The position numbers and the translations under genes were made by a program. Of a stretch of DNA of 64,000 nt, positions 38,725-48,922 are shown piece by piece. Every line of letters starts with the position of its first letter. Position 1 is the stretch's first letter. Under the pieces are notes generated by a model that saw only the letters and a program-made list of their open reading frames with translations, was not told the DNA's origin and searched no databases. Origin of the DNA: Massilia mucilaginosa (GTDB lineage Bacteria; Pseudomonadota; Gammaproteobacteria; Burkholderiales; Burkholderiaceae_D); contig NZ_WHJH01000011.1 in NCBI RefSeq assembly GCF_011682145.1, positions 83,070 through 147,069 on the forward strand, in the 5' to 3' direction.

Positions 38725-38789
38725 GGATGTGCTACCGCTTGATAAAAACGCATGATGTCACGGAATGGCGGAGGGCGCCACACCGACCG

Positions 38790-41700
38790 CTAACGCAAGC
38801 CCTCCTGCAGCATCCGCAGCATGTCCCCCGGCGACATGCGCGCCGCGACATCGCTGCCTTCGAGCAGGCTGTCGGCCAGGTCGCGCTTGTGCTTGTGCAG
38901 CTCGACGATGCCTTCCTCGATGGTGTGGCGTGCCACCAGCCGGTAAATGGTCACCGGCCGCTGCTGCCCCATGCGGTGGGCGCGGTCCGAGGCCTGGTCT
39001 TCCACCGCCGGATTCCACCACGGGTCCATATGGATCACGTAGTCGGCCGCCGTCAGGTTGATCCCGACCCCGCCCGCCTTGAGCGAAATGAGGAACACAT
39101 CGCCCTCGCCGGCCTGGAACGCATCGACCCGCTTTTTACGCTCCTGCATCGGGGTCGAGCCATCCAGGTACTGATACTTGATCCCGCGTTCGTCCAGATG
39201 CTTGCGGATCAGGGTCAGGTGATCGACGAACTGGCTGAACACCAGCACCTTGTGACGGTTGTCGAGCAGGTCGTCGAGCAGGCGCGCGAACACGGTGAGT
39301 TTACTGCTTTGCAGGCCCAATTCGGGCGCCACCAGCGCCGGATTGCAGCAGGCGCGCCGCAGCTTCATCATCTCGGCCAGGATCTGGATCGACTTCTGGC
39401 TCTCGGGCGCTTCCAGCGCGGCCAGCTTGGCGATCGCATCGCGCCGCAGCGATTCGTACAGCGCGGTTTCTTCTTCCGTCAAGTCGACCGGCAGCACGAT
39501 CTCGGTGCGCGGCGGCAGTTCGGCCAGCACCTGCGCCTTGGTGCGGCGCAAAATGAACGGCTGGATCAAGCGCCGCAGGCGCCAACGCGCCCCGGCTTCG
39601 GCGCGCGTTGGCGTCTTCGTCGCAGCTTGCGCCCGTTCGATCGGCCCCGCAAAGCGCAGGTTGAACTGGTCGCTGGTGCCGAGCAGGCCCGGATTGATGA
39701 AGCGGAACAGGTTCCACAACTCGCCCAGGTGATTTTCCAGCGGGGTGCCGGTGGCCACCATGCGGAACTCGCCCTGCAGCGCCATCACGGCCTGCGAGCG
39801 CTTGGTTGCGGTATTCTTGATCGCCTGCGCTTCATCGAGCACGATGCTGTTCCAGCGCACCTTGGCAAACGCCGGCGCTTCCAGTTGCAGCAGGCCGTAG
39901 CTGGCGATCACCAGGTCGAACGGCCCGGCTTCGCCCAGCATGGCGGCGCGCTCGCCCTTGCCGAACAGCTTCACGTTCAGGGTCGGCGCAAAACGCGCCG
40001 CCTCGCTGATCCAGTTCATGCACACCGAGGTCGGTGCGATCACCAGCGCCGGGCCGTGCGGCGCGCGCGAGAGCAGCAGGGCCAGCGCCTGCAAGGTCTT
40101 GCCGAGCCCCATGTCGTCGGCCAGGCAGGCGCCCACGCCCCAGTGGGCCAGGCGCGCCAGCCATTCGAAGCCGTCGACCTGGTAGTCGCGCAGTTCCGCC
40201 TGCAAGGTGCTCGGCAGCTGCGGCACGAAGGCCGTGTTGCGTTCCATCTGCGCCAGGTGGGCGATCCATTCCTTGTCGGTCGTGACGCTGCCGGCATCCT
40301 GCGCCAGGTCTTCCAGCGCGAAGCTGGCCAGCGCATGCACCTTGACCCCGTCCGCGCTTGGCGTGCCGAAGGCCGACAGCTCCATCAGGCGCCGGTGCAG
40401 TTCGGACGTGAGGGCCATGAACTGGTTGTCGCCCAGCGCCACGAAGCGGCTGCCGTTCTCCTTGAGCATATCGAGCAGGGTGCGCAGGTCCATGATGCGG
40501 TTCTCGTCGATCTGCACCTCGCCGCTGGCCGCGAACCAGTCCTTGTCGCGCTTGATCGACAGGCGCACCGATGTTGAATCGGCTTTTTTGGCCAGCCGGA
40601 ACGGTTCGCCCTCGGGCCAGGCCAGCAGCACCCTGGCCGGATCGAGTTCCTGCAATTCGGCCAGCAGTTCCAGGCATTCGATCGGATTGGCCAGCAACCA
40701 TTCGCCGTGGTCCGATTCGGATTGTTCCAGCACGTGCAAGGCGCCGACCAGCTGACGCTCGGCTTCGCGCTCGGCGTTCAGGTTGCGGCGCGCTTCCACG
40801 CGCGCGCCGCCGACTTCAGCGATCACGCTCTCGGCGCCCGAACCGGGCGGGTAGTAGGCGCCGGCGTCCGGCAAGGGGCGCACCAGCACCTGCATCTTGA
40901 GCCCATGCTGGTAGGGCAGCAGGTGCACATGCAGGCGGCTGTCGGCCTCCACCCGCGCGATGTCGGCCGCGCTGCCGCCGATGTCCGACTGCACCGTGAC
41001 GATCGACGAAATCGCGCCGATCGCCTTGAGCACCTGCTTTTCCGCGTGCAGCGGCACCACCAGGCCATTGCCGACAATCGCGCCGATGCGGCGGTGCTCG
41101 TCGCTGATGCGCACCACCCGCAGCCGGGTCGGGGTTTCGCGCGTGACGCACACGTCGTCGGTGTTGTCCAGGATGGGCGGCTGCAGGGTGATGGTCACAT
41201 TGCCAGCGCGCGCCTTGATCATCAGTTCCGGCTCGCCCGGCAGCAGTTCCACGCGCGTGCCGGGCGCATCGATCCAGAACAGCAGCGGGTGGCCGATCAG
41301 CGCGGCCACCGCCTTGTCCATGTCGAATTCGTAGCGCACTCCGCCGCCGCTGTAGTATTTATAGGCATTCAGGGTCGCCACCACGTGCAGGTCCTGCGAC
41401 GTCAGGAAGTCGAAGCTGGCCGCGTCTTCCGACAGGCGTTTCAGGCCCATGGCGCGCCCGCGGCTCCAGCCGCCCTGGGCGTCGCGCTTCTGTTCGCGCG
41501 CTTCGATGTCCTGCACCCCGTACAGCGGATCGAAGCGCAGGCCCCATACCAGGCGCGCTTCCTTGACCACTTCCACGTTGAGCGCCGGTTGCAGGTTGAT
41601 CAGCGCATTGAGCTGGCGTTCCCACGGCTCCTCGCGCTCGAACCAGACGCTCATGTCGGCAAAGCGCAGGCGCTGGCGCAGGGCGGTCGCCTCCTGGTCG

Positions 41701-42944
41701 CGCGACACCGCGCCGATGCGGCCGAGCAGGGCCCCCAGCTGCGCCGCCACCAGGTCGAAGCCGCCTGCGCAGGCCTGCGTCATCATCTGTTCGAGCTGGG
41801 CGCGCTTGTCGTCCAGCTGCGGCTGCGCGAGCCAGTAATGCAGCAGCGCGCGGAACATGAACGGCTGCAGCGCGCTTTCCCAGCTGCGCGTCGGCAGCAC
41901 GGCGGCATCGACCGTGCCGCTGCGGATCTGGCGCAGCAGGTTCAGTTGCTGGTAGACCGCCGTGTCGTGGTTCTGCGCGGTGCGCGTGACGATGTCCAGA
42001 TACGCTTCGGCCGCCTTGGCGTGCTTCGGATCGGGACTGCGCAGCAGCGCCAGCACATACAGGTGGCCGCCGATGCCGGGAAAGGCCATCTTGCGCTTGC
42101 CGGTCTCGCGCCGCAGCGCCTTGAGCGCCTGGTCGAACCCGGTGAGCGCCTCCATGTGGTGATCGCGCAGCAGCAAAATGACGCTGCGGTAGAACAGCGC
42201 CATCGAATGGTCCAGGTCGTGCAGCAGCTTGGACGCGTCGTCCAGCCGGCCGCACAGGATCAGGTGCTCGGCCATGACGATGCGCAGCGCCATCGACGGC
42301 GCGCCCTGCGCCAGGTGGCGTTCGGCGAACATGCGCAGCTGCGCCGCGCTGGCCGGTTCGCGCTGGGCGTTCTCCAGCAGCACCGTCAGCACCTCGTCGC
42401 GCAGCAGCGGGTGGATGCGCGCGAACAGCGCCGGCTCGAACGGGCGCGCGCAGATATCGACCAGCGGATGCAGGTAGCCCGCCTCGTGGCAGTTCATGCA
42501 GGCCGCCAGCAGCGGCGCCACCTGGGCCGGACCCTGGCCGCTGGCCAGCGCGATGCGCAGCAGCGCCACGCCCTGGCGGTAGCTGCGCAGGATCGCAAAG
42601 CCTTCCCAGTTGCGGCGCAGCGGGGTCAGGTTGTCGTAGGCAGCCGCCAGCGGGCCGAAGGTGCGGGCATCGAGCGCGGCGCTCAGCGCCAGCCAGGTGA
42701 TCTCGGGCGTGACGATCCAGCCGCGCTGCTGCAACTCGCTCGCCATGCCGGCGCCGCGCAGCGCATCCATCGCCTCGACCATGCGCTCGTTGCCGACCGC
42801 GATGCCGGCGGCGACAAGGTGCTCCTGGAGACGGATGCGGCCCATCGGTTCGCCCGCCATCGCCAGCATGGCGACGATATGCTGCTCGACCGTGTCCATG
42901 CGCGTGAACTGCTCGCGCATGGTGGCTGTTTCCTGTTCGTTCAT
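38790..42944 (-). CDS. SNF2-family DEAD/DEAH helicase
   Basis: 1384 residues. The C-terminal ~470 residues are a SNF2 ATPase: RDYQVDGFEWLARL (about 912), Walker A DDMGLGKTLQALAL (about 935-948), VLDEAQAIKN (motif II, DEAQ, about 1035), then helicase lobe 2 with VLVFSQFVDHLTLI (about 1220), SLKAGGVGINLTAADYVIH and the DRAHRMGQQRPVTIYRLV arginine-finger motif (about 1320). The first ~900 residues are helical and repetitive in composition, without a domain I can name. It probably acts as a DNA translocase or remodeller. Its ATG overlaps the stop of the S9 peptidase gene (ATGA), so it is coupled to it. Confidence 0.9.
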   Translation of the reverse strand: MNEQETATMREQFTRMDTVEQHIVAMLAMAGEPMGRIRLQEHLVAAGIAVGNERMVEAMDALRGAGMASELQQRGWIVTPEITWLALSAALDARTFGPLAAAYDNLTPLRRNWEGFAILRSYRQGVALLRIALASGQGPAQVAPLLAACMNCHEAGYLHPLVDICARPFEPALFARIHPLLRDEVLTVLLENAQREPASAAQLRMFAERHLAQGAPSMALRIVMAEHLILCGRLDDASKLLHDLDHSMALFYRSVILLLRDHHMEALTGFDQALKALRRETGKRKMAFPGIGGHLYVLALLRSPDPKHAKAAEAYLDIVTRTAQNHDTAVYQQLNLLRQIRSGTVDAAVLPTRSWESALQPFMFRALLHYWLAQPQLDDKRAQLEQMMTQACAGGFDLVAAQLGALLGRIGAVSRDQEATALRQRLRFADMSVWFEREEPWERQLNALINLQPALNVEVVKEARLVWGLRFDPLYGVQDIEAREQKRDAQGGWSRGRAMGLKRLSEDAASFDFLTSQDLHVVATLNAYKYYSGGGVRYEFDMDKAVAALIGHPLLFWIDAPGTRVELLPGEPELMIKARAGNVTITLQPPILDNTDDVCVTRETPTRLRVVRISDEHRRIGAIVGNGLVVPLHAEKQVLKAIGAISSIVTVQSDIGGSAADIARVEADSRLHVHLLPYQHGLKMQVLVRPLPDAGAYYPPGSGAESVIAEVGGARVEARRNLNAEREAERQLVGALHVLEQSESDHGEWLLANPIECLELLAELQELDPARVLLAWPEGEPFRLAKKADSTSVRLSIKRDKDWFAASGEVQIDENRIMDLRTLLDMLKENGSRFVALGDNQFMALTSELHRRLMELSAFGTPSADGVKVHALASFALEDLAQDAGSVTTDKEWIAHLAQMERNTAFVPQLPSTLQAELRDYQVDGFEWLARLAHWGVGACLADDMGLGKTLQALALLLSRAPHGPALVIAPTSVCMNWISEAARFAPTLNVKLFGKGERAAMLGEAGPFDLVIASYGLLQLEAPAFAKVRWNSIVLDEAQAIKNTATKRSQAVMALQGEFRMVATGTPLENHLGELWNLFRFINPGLLGTSDQFNLRFAGPIERAQAATKTPTRAEAGARWRLRRLIQPFILRRTKAQVLAELPPRTEIVLPVDLTEEETALYESLRRDAIAKLAALEAPESQKSIQILAEMMKLRRACCNPALVAPELGLQSSKLTVFARLLDDLLDNRHKVLVFSQFVDHLTLIRKHLDERGIKYQYLDGSTPMQERKKRVDAFQAGEGDVFLISLKAGGVGINLTAADYVIHMDPWWNPAVEDQASDRAHRMGQQRPVTIYRLVARHTIEEGIVELHKHKRDLADSLLEGSDVAARMSPGDMLRMLQEGLR

Positions 42945-44902
42945 GCAGCGCCGGGCAGATTATCGATCGCCACCACCGGCGCCTGGCCTGGCGTGGTCAG
43001 GCCGAAGATGCGCAGGTAAAAATACAGCTCCGCTTCGAGCGTGCGCACAATGCTGTCGGCCTTGCGGAAGCCATGGCCTTCGCCTTCCAGGGTCATGTAG
43101 GCCACCGGCACGCCGGCCGCGCGCAGTGCCGTGACCATCACTTCCGACTGCTGCGGCGGCACGACGTTATCGTCCAGGCCCTGGAAGAAGATCATCGGGC
43201 GCGTCAGCTTGTCGGCGTGGTTGATGGGTGAACGCAGCAGGTACAGTGCTTCCGACTCCGGCTTGGGTGCGATCAGGTACTCGTTGTAGTGCGATTCGAA
43301 CTTGTGCGAGTCGTCGTCCAGGCCCTTCAGGTCCGACACGCCGTAGTAGCTGGCGCCGGCCTTGAACACATCGTGGAAGGTGAGGGCGCACAGGGTGGTC
43401 AGGCCGCCGGCGCTGCCGCCGCGGATCACCAGCCGTTCCGGATCGACCACGCCGCGCGTGGCCAGGTAGCGCGCGCCGGCGACGCAATCGTCGACATCGA
43501 CCACGCCCCACTGGCCCTTGAGCGCATCGCGGTAGGTGCGTCCGAAGCCGCTGCTGCCGCCGTAGTTCACGTCCAGCACCGCGAACCCGCGGCTGGTCCA
43601 GTACTGGGTGGCCAGCTTGAGGGTATTGGTCGCCATGCCGGTCGGGCCGCCGTGACTGATCACCATCAGCGGCGGTTTGGCCGCCGGATCGGGCGTGACA
43701 TCGGCGTTGCAGGGCGGGTAGTAGAACGCGTGCGCGCTGCGCTGGCCGCTGGCGCCGCTGGCGTAGGTAATGCTCTCGGGGACCGACAGGTAGCCGTCGG
43801 CCGGCAGCGCGGTGATCGAGCGCGCCAGCACGTGCGGCGTGGCGCTGGCCAGCTCGAAACGCGCCAGCTCCAGCGGGATGTGCGGCGAGCCGCCCAGGAT
43901 CAGCGCCACCCCGCCGCCCACGCGCAACTCGCGGATTTCTTCGTACGGATTGGCGATCGGGGCCAGCTTGCCGCTGTCGGGCGAGAGCCGGGCCAGGCGG
44001 GAGACGCCATGTTCGATGTAGGTACAGATAATGTCGCCGTCGCTGGCGAAACCATACATCGACACCGCGAAGGTCCAGTGCGGCGCGCCGAATTCGGCGG
44101 CGCGTTCGCACAGCGGCTGCACGCTGCCGTCGGCCAGGCGGTACAGATTCCACCAGCCGCTGCGGTCCGATACAAAGTGCAGCACGCCGGCCGGCGACCA
44201 TTCGGGCTGGCAGACCGCTTCTTCAGGTCCGCCCGCGACCAGCGTGGCCGGGGCCAGCGAGCCGTCCGGGTTCACTTGTGCGAGCCACAGTTCGGTGCCC
44301 TGCCACGGCATGCGCGGATGGTCCCAGCTCAGCCAGGCCAGCGAGCGGCCGTCGGGCGACAGGCGCGGGGCGGCGTAAAAGTCGCTGCCGTGGGCCAGGA
44401 TGGTTTCGCCGCCGTCGGCGCCGATGGCGCACAGCGTATTGACCGGCTGATTATCGGATGCATTGCCGCCTTGCGCATGGTCCTCGCGCACCACCACCAG
44501 CCGATTGCGCGCCGCATCGTGCGCAAAGTCGGCGTAGCGCGCGCTGCCCGGGAGGGTCAGCGCCTGCGGGGCCGCGCCGGGAACAATCGTGTAAATACAA
44601 TTGTCGGAAAAATTCGAGAAGTACACCGTGCCGGCCGCCACCAGGCAGGCACCGCCGCCGTATTCGTGCACGCGGCTGCGCACATTGAACGGAGCCGGGG
44701 TCAGTTCGACCAGGTCGGCGCCGCGCTGGCGCAGCAGGGTGGTGCGCCCGCCTTCGCTGGCGCGTCCGGCCAGCCAGTAAGCGTCCTGGCCGTCGGCCTG
44801 GGGCTGCGACAGCGGGGTGGCGCCGGCGGCCACGATGGCGGCGCTGATCGGGGAAGGCCAGAGGCCGAAAGCGGCGTTCTGCGGGCTGGTCGAAGCTGTC
44901 AT
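42941..44902 (-). CDS. S9-family peptidase (acylaminoacyl/dipeptidyl aminopeptidase-like)
   Basis: 653 residues from ATG 44902. The first ~400 residues form a WD-like beta-propeller (segments such as RLSPDGRSLAWLSWDHPRMPW and PEWSPAGVLHFVSDRSGWWNLYRL). The C-terminal alpha/beta-hydrolase domain has the nucleophile in VIRGGSAGGLTTL, Asp in FFQGLDDNVVPPQQSE and His in EGEGHGFRK. No signal peptide is evident, so it is probably cytoplasmic and trims short peptides. Its ORF could extend upstream to a Met at 44935, but this adds no recognisable sequence. The stop overlaps the helicase start. Confidence 0.9.
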   Translation of the reverse strand: MTASTSPQNAAFGLWPSPISAAIVAAGATPLSQPQADGQDAYWLAGRASEGGRTTLLRQRGADLVELTPAPFNVRSRVHEYGGGACLVAAGTVYFSNFSDNCIYTIVPGAAPQALTLPGSARYADFAHDAARNRLVVVREDHAQGGNASDNQPVNTLCAIGADGGETILAHGSDFYAAPRLSPDGRSLAWLSWDHPRMPWQGTELWLAQVNPDGSLAPATLVAGGPEEAVCQPEWSPAGVLHFVSDRSGWWNLYRLADGSVQPLCERAAEFGAPHWTFAVSMYGFASDGDIICTYIEHGVSRLARLSPDSGKLAPIANPYEEIRELRVGGGVALILGGSPHIPLELARFELASATPHVLARSITALPADGYLSVPESITYASGASGQRSAHAFYYPPCNADVTPDPAAKPPLMVISHGGPTGMATNTLKLATQYWTSRGFAVLDVNYGGSSGFGRTYRDALKGQWGVVDVDDCVAGARYLATRGVVDPERLVIRGGSAGGLTTLCALTFHDVFKAGASYYGVSDLKGLDDDSHKFESHYNEYLIAPKPESEALYLLRSPINHADKLTRPMIFFQGLDDNVVPPQQSEVMVTALRAAGVPVAYMTLEGEGHGFRKADSIVRTLEAELYFYLRIFGLTTPGQAPVVAIDNLPGAA

Positions 44903-45042
44903 GGGGATTCTACTGGGTTGGCGGTGGTATGGCATGATAGTTAATACCCCGCGCCGGTGCAAATGCGCTCGCGCGGCGCAGGGGGTGAGAATGCGGGAGA
45001 ATGCGATAATAGCGCCTTTCTCCAAGCTTTCGACGGTTCCCC

Positions 45043-46128
45043 ATGCCCCAATTCGCCCCGCTCCAGAACGACACATTCCTGCGCGCGCTGCTGCGCCAAC
45101 CGACCGATTACACCCCTGTGTGGCTGATGCGTCAGGCGGGGCGCTACCTGCCGGAATACCGCGCCACGCGCGAGCGCGCCGGCTCCTTCCTGGGCCTGGC
45201 CAAGAACCCCGATTACGCCACCGAAGTGACCCTGCAGCCGATCGACCGCTACCCGCTGGACGCCTCGATCCTGTTCTCGGACATCCTCACGGTGCCCGAC
45301 GCGATGGGCCTGGGCCTGTACTTCGTCGACGGCGAAGGTCCCAAGTTCGAGCGTCCCCTGCGCACCGAAACCGACGTCATGGCCCTGCGCGCGCCCGACC
45401 TCGACTCGCTCGACTACGTCTTCAAGGCGGTCACCCAGATCCGCGGCGCCCTGAACGGCCGCGTGCCGCTGATCGGCTTTTCGGGCAGCCCGTGGACCCT
45501 GGCCTGCTACATGGTCGAAGGCGGCGGCTCCAAGGAATTCCACACCATCAAAAAGATGCTGTACAACCGTCCCGACCTGATGCACCACATCCTGTCGACC
45601 AACGCGGCCGCGGTGGCGGCCTACCTGAACGCCCAGATCGACGCCGGCGCCCAGGCCGTGATGATTTTCGACTCCTGGGGCGGCGCGCTGGCCGACGGCG
45701 CCTACCAGACCTTCTCGCTCCAGTACATGCAGCAGGTGATGAGCCAGCTCAAGCGCGAAAAAGACGGCGTGCGCATCCCGGCGGTGGTCTTCACCAAGGG
45801 CGGCGGCCTGTGGCTGGACCAGATCGCCGACATCGGCGCCGATGCGGTCGGCCTGGACTGGACCGTCAACCTGGGCCGCGCGCGTGCCCTGGTCGGCCAC
45901 AAGGTCGCCCTGCAGGGCAACCTGGACCCGGCGATCCTGTTCGCCAGCCCTGAACAGATCCGCGCCGAGGTCGAGCGTACCCTGACCAGCTACGGCAAGC
46001 CGTCCGACGGCTCAGGTCACGTGTTCAACCTGGGGCATGGCATCTCGCAGTTCACCCCGCCGGAGTCGGTCAGCGCCATGGTCGAGGCGGTACACAGCTT
46101 CAGCCGCCAGCAACGCGCCGGCCTGTAG
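45043..46128 (+). CDS. hemE: Uroporphyrinogen decarboxylase
   Basis: Decarboxylates the four acetate side chains of uroporphyrinogen III to give coproporphyrinogen III in haem synthesis. 361 residues, standard length. [29 protein letters not shown] is the N-terminal signature with the substrate-binding Arg and Asp, followed by [35 protein letters not shown] and [14 protein letters not shown]. Divergent from the S9 peptidase gene. The 750 bp behind it hold the DnaA-box cluster. Confidence 0.97.
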   Translation: MPQFAPLQNDTFLRALLRQPTDYTPVWLMRQAGRYLPEYRATRERAGSFLGLAKNPDYATEVTLQPIDRYPLDASILFSDILTVPDAMGLGLYFVDGEGPKFERPLRTETDVMALRAPDLDSLDYVFKAVTQIRGALNGRVPLIGFSGSPWTLACYMVEGGGSKEFHTIKKMLYNRPDLMHHILSTNAAAVAAYLNAQIDAGAQAVMIFDSWGGALADGAYQTFSLQYMQQVMSQLKREKDGVRIPAVVFTKGGGLWLDQIADIGADAVGLDWTVNLGRARALVGHKVALQGNLDPAILFASPEQIRAEVERTLTSYGKPSDGSGHVFNLGHGISQFTPPESVSAMVEAVHSFSRQQRAGL

Positions 46129-46136
46129 TCTGGCTA

Positions 46137-46169
46137 CAGCGATGCCACCAGGCCAGGGTGGTGTCGCTG
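46137..46169 (+). terminator. Hairpin after hemE, possible terminator
   Basis: CAGCGATGCCACC and GGTGGTGTCGCTG form a 13-bp stem with two G-U type mismatches and a 7-base loop. The T-rich stretch (ACGTTTTCTG) begins only ~13 bp later, so termination is uncertain. Confidence 0.45.
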
Positions 46170-46879
46170 CGCTGCGTTAGACGTTTTCTGAATGACAATA
46201 TCCCACTTATTCACAATTTTTTTGAACATCGCTGCTTAAAAATAAGGCGCTCAAGAAAAGTTTCTTGAACTTCCAAGTGATTGATTTTAAACGGTTTATA
46301 AAATCATCCTGTCGAGTCGGGCCGGGAAAATGTGGACAAGGTACAGAGGGAAAACGCAGTTTTTCAAGCATTGTCCACAAAGTTATCAACAGGCAGTGTG
46401 GATAAAAATGAAAAGTCCCGCGTTTACCGCGACTTAGCGCAATTGTTAAGGTGTTACATGAGTATTTGCTGGGTTGCATGATGGTGCCGGACTGTGTCGG
46501 CGGCGCTCCGCCGCACGCATCCGGCGGGCCGCGCGGCAGCCCGTCACGGCAGCCGTGGCCAGCCGTTGATACACAGCCGCAGGCGCACAATCCGACTACA
46601 TTTTCAGTGCTCCGCGCCTTACTTATGCACAGAACGCCGGTAAAACATGGTTTTCCCGGCTTCCCAAGGCGATTTTCGCAAGTGATTGATTCGTAAGGAT
46701 TAAATTTCTTTGATTTTCAGTTGTTAGGCTCATCTATTGTGCAAGCACAAAGCTTTTGGCCTCGCACAAATTGTTTGTCCACAAAGTTGTCCACAAGCTG
46801 AGCGTGCTTGAAACGATGTCCTGGACATGCATGGCGATGGGCTTTCCGCGCCTCCTTCAACCTGACCGAACCGACCCAG
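46170..46879. other. AT-rich intergenic region hemE-priA (oriC-like)
   Basis: About 710 bp without a supported gene. It contains DnaA-box-like sequences in two clusters (separate entry), a perfect inverted repeat TCAAGAAA-AG-TTTCTTGA (46251-46268) and the 13-mer CAAGTGATTGATT repeated at 46274-46286 and 46679-46691, each followed by AT-rich DNA (for example TTTTAAACGGTTTATAAAAT). A GC-rich middle part (about 46480-46600) separates the two halves. In a ~64 percent GC background the AT-rich tracts stand out. Confidence 0.7.
46207..46795. promoter_or_regulatory. DnaA-box-like cluster
   Basis: Nonamers identical or within one mismatch of TTATCCACA: TTATTCACA at 46207-46215; TTGTCCACA on the minus strand at 46331-46339; TTGTCCACA at 46371-46379; TTATCAACA at 46383-46391; a perfect TTATCCACA on the minus strand at 46397-46405; TTATGCACA at 46623-46631; TTGTCCACA at 46775-46783 and 46787-46795. 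The pairs at 46371/46383 and 46775/46787 share the same 12-bp spacing with an AAG spacer. This density is far above what chance would give. Role as origin, DnaA-titrating site or DnaA-controlled promoter is inference. Confidence 0.7.
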
Positions 46880-48901
46880 ATGGCGTACTGCATCCTCAAT
46901 ATCGCGCTCGACACGCCGCTCACCAGCTGCTTCGATTACCGCTGGCCGTGCGCGCCCGGCGACGAGCCGCGGGTGGGCCAGCTGGCGCTGGTCAGCTTCG
47001 GGCGCCGCGAGGTAGTCGGGCTCATCGTCGCCATCAAACACGACACCGAGGTCCCGGCCGACAAGCTCAAAGATGCGCTGGCCGTGCGCAGCCAGCTAGC
47101 GCCCCTGTCGCCGCAATGGATCGCGCTGGCCGCGTTCGCGGCCGACTACTATCAGCGCCCGCTCGGCGAAGTCGCCCTGCCGGGGCTGCCCAAGAACCTG
47201 CGCGTGCTCACCACTGTGGCGCTCGACCGCGCGCTGAAAAAGCTGGCCAAGAGCGCACCCGCGCACGACCACACCCCGCTCGACATGCCGGTCCTGAACG
47301 ACGCCCAGCAGCAAGCGGCCGACGCCATCGGCGGCGCCCAGGGCTTTACCCCGATCCTGCTGTACGGCGTGACCGGCAGCGGCAAGACCGAAGTCTATCT
47401 GCAGGCCTGCGCCCAGGTGCTGGCGCGCGAAGAGGGTGGCCAGATCCTGATCCTGGTCCCCGAGATCAACCTCACCCCGCAGCTGGAAGGGAACATCCGC
47501 GCGCGCTTTCCCGGCGTGATGCTGGCCACCTTGCACAGCAGCCTGTCGGAGGGCGAGCGCATGCTGCACTGGCTGGCCGCGCACCAGGGCCAGGCCCGCA
47601 TCATCCTCGGCACCCGGCTGGCGATCCTGGCCTCGCTGCCGAACCTGAAGCTGATCGTCATCGATGAAGAGCACGACCCCTCCTACAAACAGCAGGAAGG
47701 GCTGCGCTACTCCGCGCGCGACCTGGCGGTATGGCGCGCGCGCCAGCTGAAGATTCCGATCGTGCTCGGCTCGGCCACGCCCTCGCTCGAGAGCTGGCAC
47801 CATGCCGGCTCCGGGCGCTATCGCAAGCTCGAACTGCGCGAGCGCGCCGTCAAGGATGCGGTGCTGCCGCGCGTGAAGCTGCTCGACATGGAGCGCGACA
47901 AACCGGTCGACGGGATTACCTCGTACCTGATGGCGGCGCTGCGCCAGCGCCTCGAGCGCGGCGAACAATCGCTGCTGTTTTTGAACCGGCGCGGTTATGC
48001 GCCCGTGATCTGCTGCGAATCGTGCGGCTGGATCAGCAACTGCACCCGCTGCACTTCCTTCATGGTGCTGCACAAGCCCGAGCACCGGCTGCGCTGCCAC
48101 CACTGCAGCCTGGAGCTGCGCATACCGCGCCATTGCCCGACCTGCGGCAATGTCGACCTGCAGCCGCTCGGACGCGGGACCCAGCGCGTGGAAGAAGGCT
48201 TGCAGCAGGTTTTCCCGGACGCGCGCATTTTGCGCATCGACGCCGACTCGACGCGCCTGAAAGGCAGTGCGCAGGCCGCGTTCGACACGGTGCACCGGGG
48301 CGAGGTCGATATCCTGATCGGCACCCAGATGGTCGCCAAGGGGCACGACTTCAAGAAACTGACGCTGGTGGGGATTCTCAATCCCGATACCGCGCTGTTC
48401 TCGCAGGATTACCGTGCCAGCGAGCGCCTGTTCGCGCAGCTGATGCAAGTGGCCGGGCGCGCGGGCAGGGCGGCCCGCACCGAAGGCGGCAGCGTGAGCG
48501 AAGTGCTGATCCAGACGCGCTACGCCAGCCATCCGCTGTACACGGCGGTGGTCAACCACGACTACGACCGCTTCGCCACCGACCTGCTCGACGAGCGGCG
48601 CCAGGCCGCGCTGCCGCCGTACCTGTACCAGGCGCTGTTGCGGGCCGAAGCGCCGGAGCTGGAAACTGCGATCGGCTTTCTGGAAAGTGCGCGCGATGCG
48701 CTGGTGTTTGACGGCATTACCTTGAACGACCCGATTCCGATGACGATGACGCGGGTGCACAACGTCGACCGCGCGCAGCTGCTGGTGGAAAGTCCCTCGC
48801 GGCCGGCGCTGCAAGCCTTCCTCAAAGAATGGCTGGCCCTGTTGCGCGCCATGAAAAGCCGCGTCAAATGGTCGCTCGAAGTCGACCCCCTCGACATCTG
48901 A
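46880..48901 (+). CDS. priA: Primosomal replication restart helicase PriA
   Basis: Restarts stalled forks by loading the replisome through DnaT/DnaB. 673 residues from ATG 46880, giving the usual MAYCILNIALDTPLTSCFDY start. An N-terminal DNA-3'-end-binding domain (residues 1-105) is followed by Walker A YGVTGSGKTEVYL, the DEEH box in LIVIDEEHDPSYK, SATPS, and the zinc-binding insertion CCESCGWISNCTRC and CHHCSLELRIPRHCPTCG. Helicase lobe 2 has ILIGTQMVAKGHDF and VAGRAGRA. It stands alone, directly behind the DnaA-box cluster. Confidence 0.96.
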   Translation: MAYCILNIALDTPLTSCFDYRWPCAPGDEPRVGQLALVSFGRREVVGLIVAIKHDTEVPADKLKDALAVRSQLAPLSPQWIALAAFAADYYQRPLGEVALPGLPKNLRVLTTVALDRALKKLAKSAPAHDHTPLDMPVLNDAQQQAADAIGGAQGFTPILLYGVTGSGKTEVYLQACAQVLAREEGGQILILVPEINLTPQLEGNIRARFPGVMLATLHSSLSEGERMLHWLAAHQGQARIILGTRLAILASLPNLKLIVIDEEHDPSYKQQEGLRYSARDLAVWRARQLKIPIVLGSATPSLESWHHAGSGRYRKLELRERAVKDAVLPRVKLLDMERDKPVDGITSYLMAALRQRLERGEQSLLFLNRRGYAPVICCESCGWISNCTRCTSFMVLHKPEHRLRCHHCSLELRIPRHCPTCGNVDLQPLGRGTQRVEEGLQQVFPDARILRIDADSTRLKGSAQAAFDTVHRGEVDILIGTQMVAKGHDFKKLTLVGILNPDTALFSQDYRASERLFAQLMQVAGRAGRAARTEGGSVSEVLIQTRYASHPLYTAVVNHDYDRFATDLLDERRQAALPPYLYQALLRAEAPELETAIGFLESARDALVFDGITLNDPIPMTMTRVHNVDRAQLLVESPSRPALQAFLKEWLALLRAMKSRVKWSLEVDPLDI

Positions 48902-48922
48902 CGCAAACGTTTCCCAACCGGG

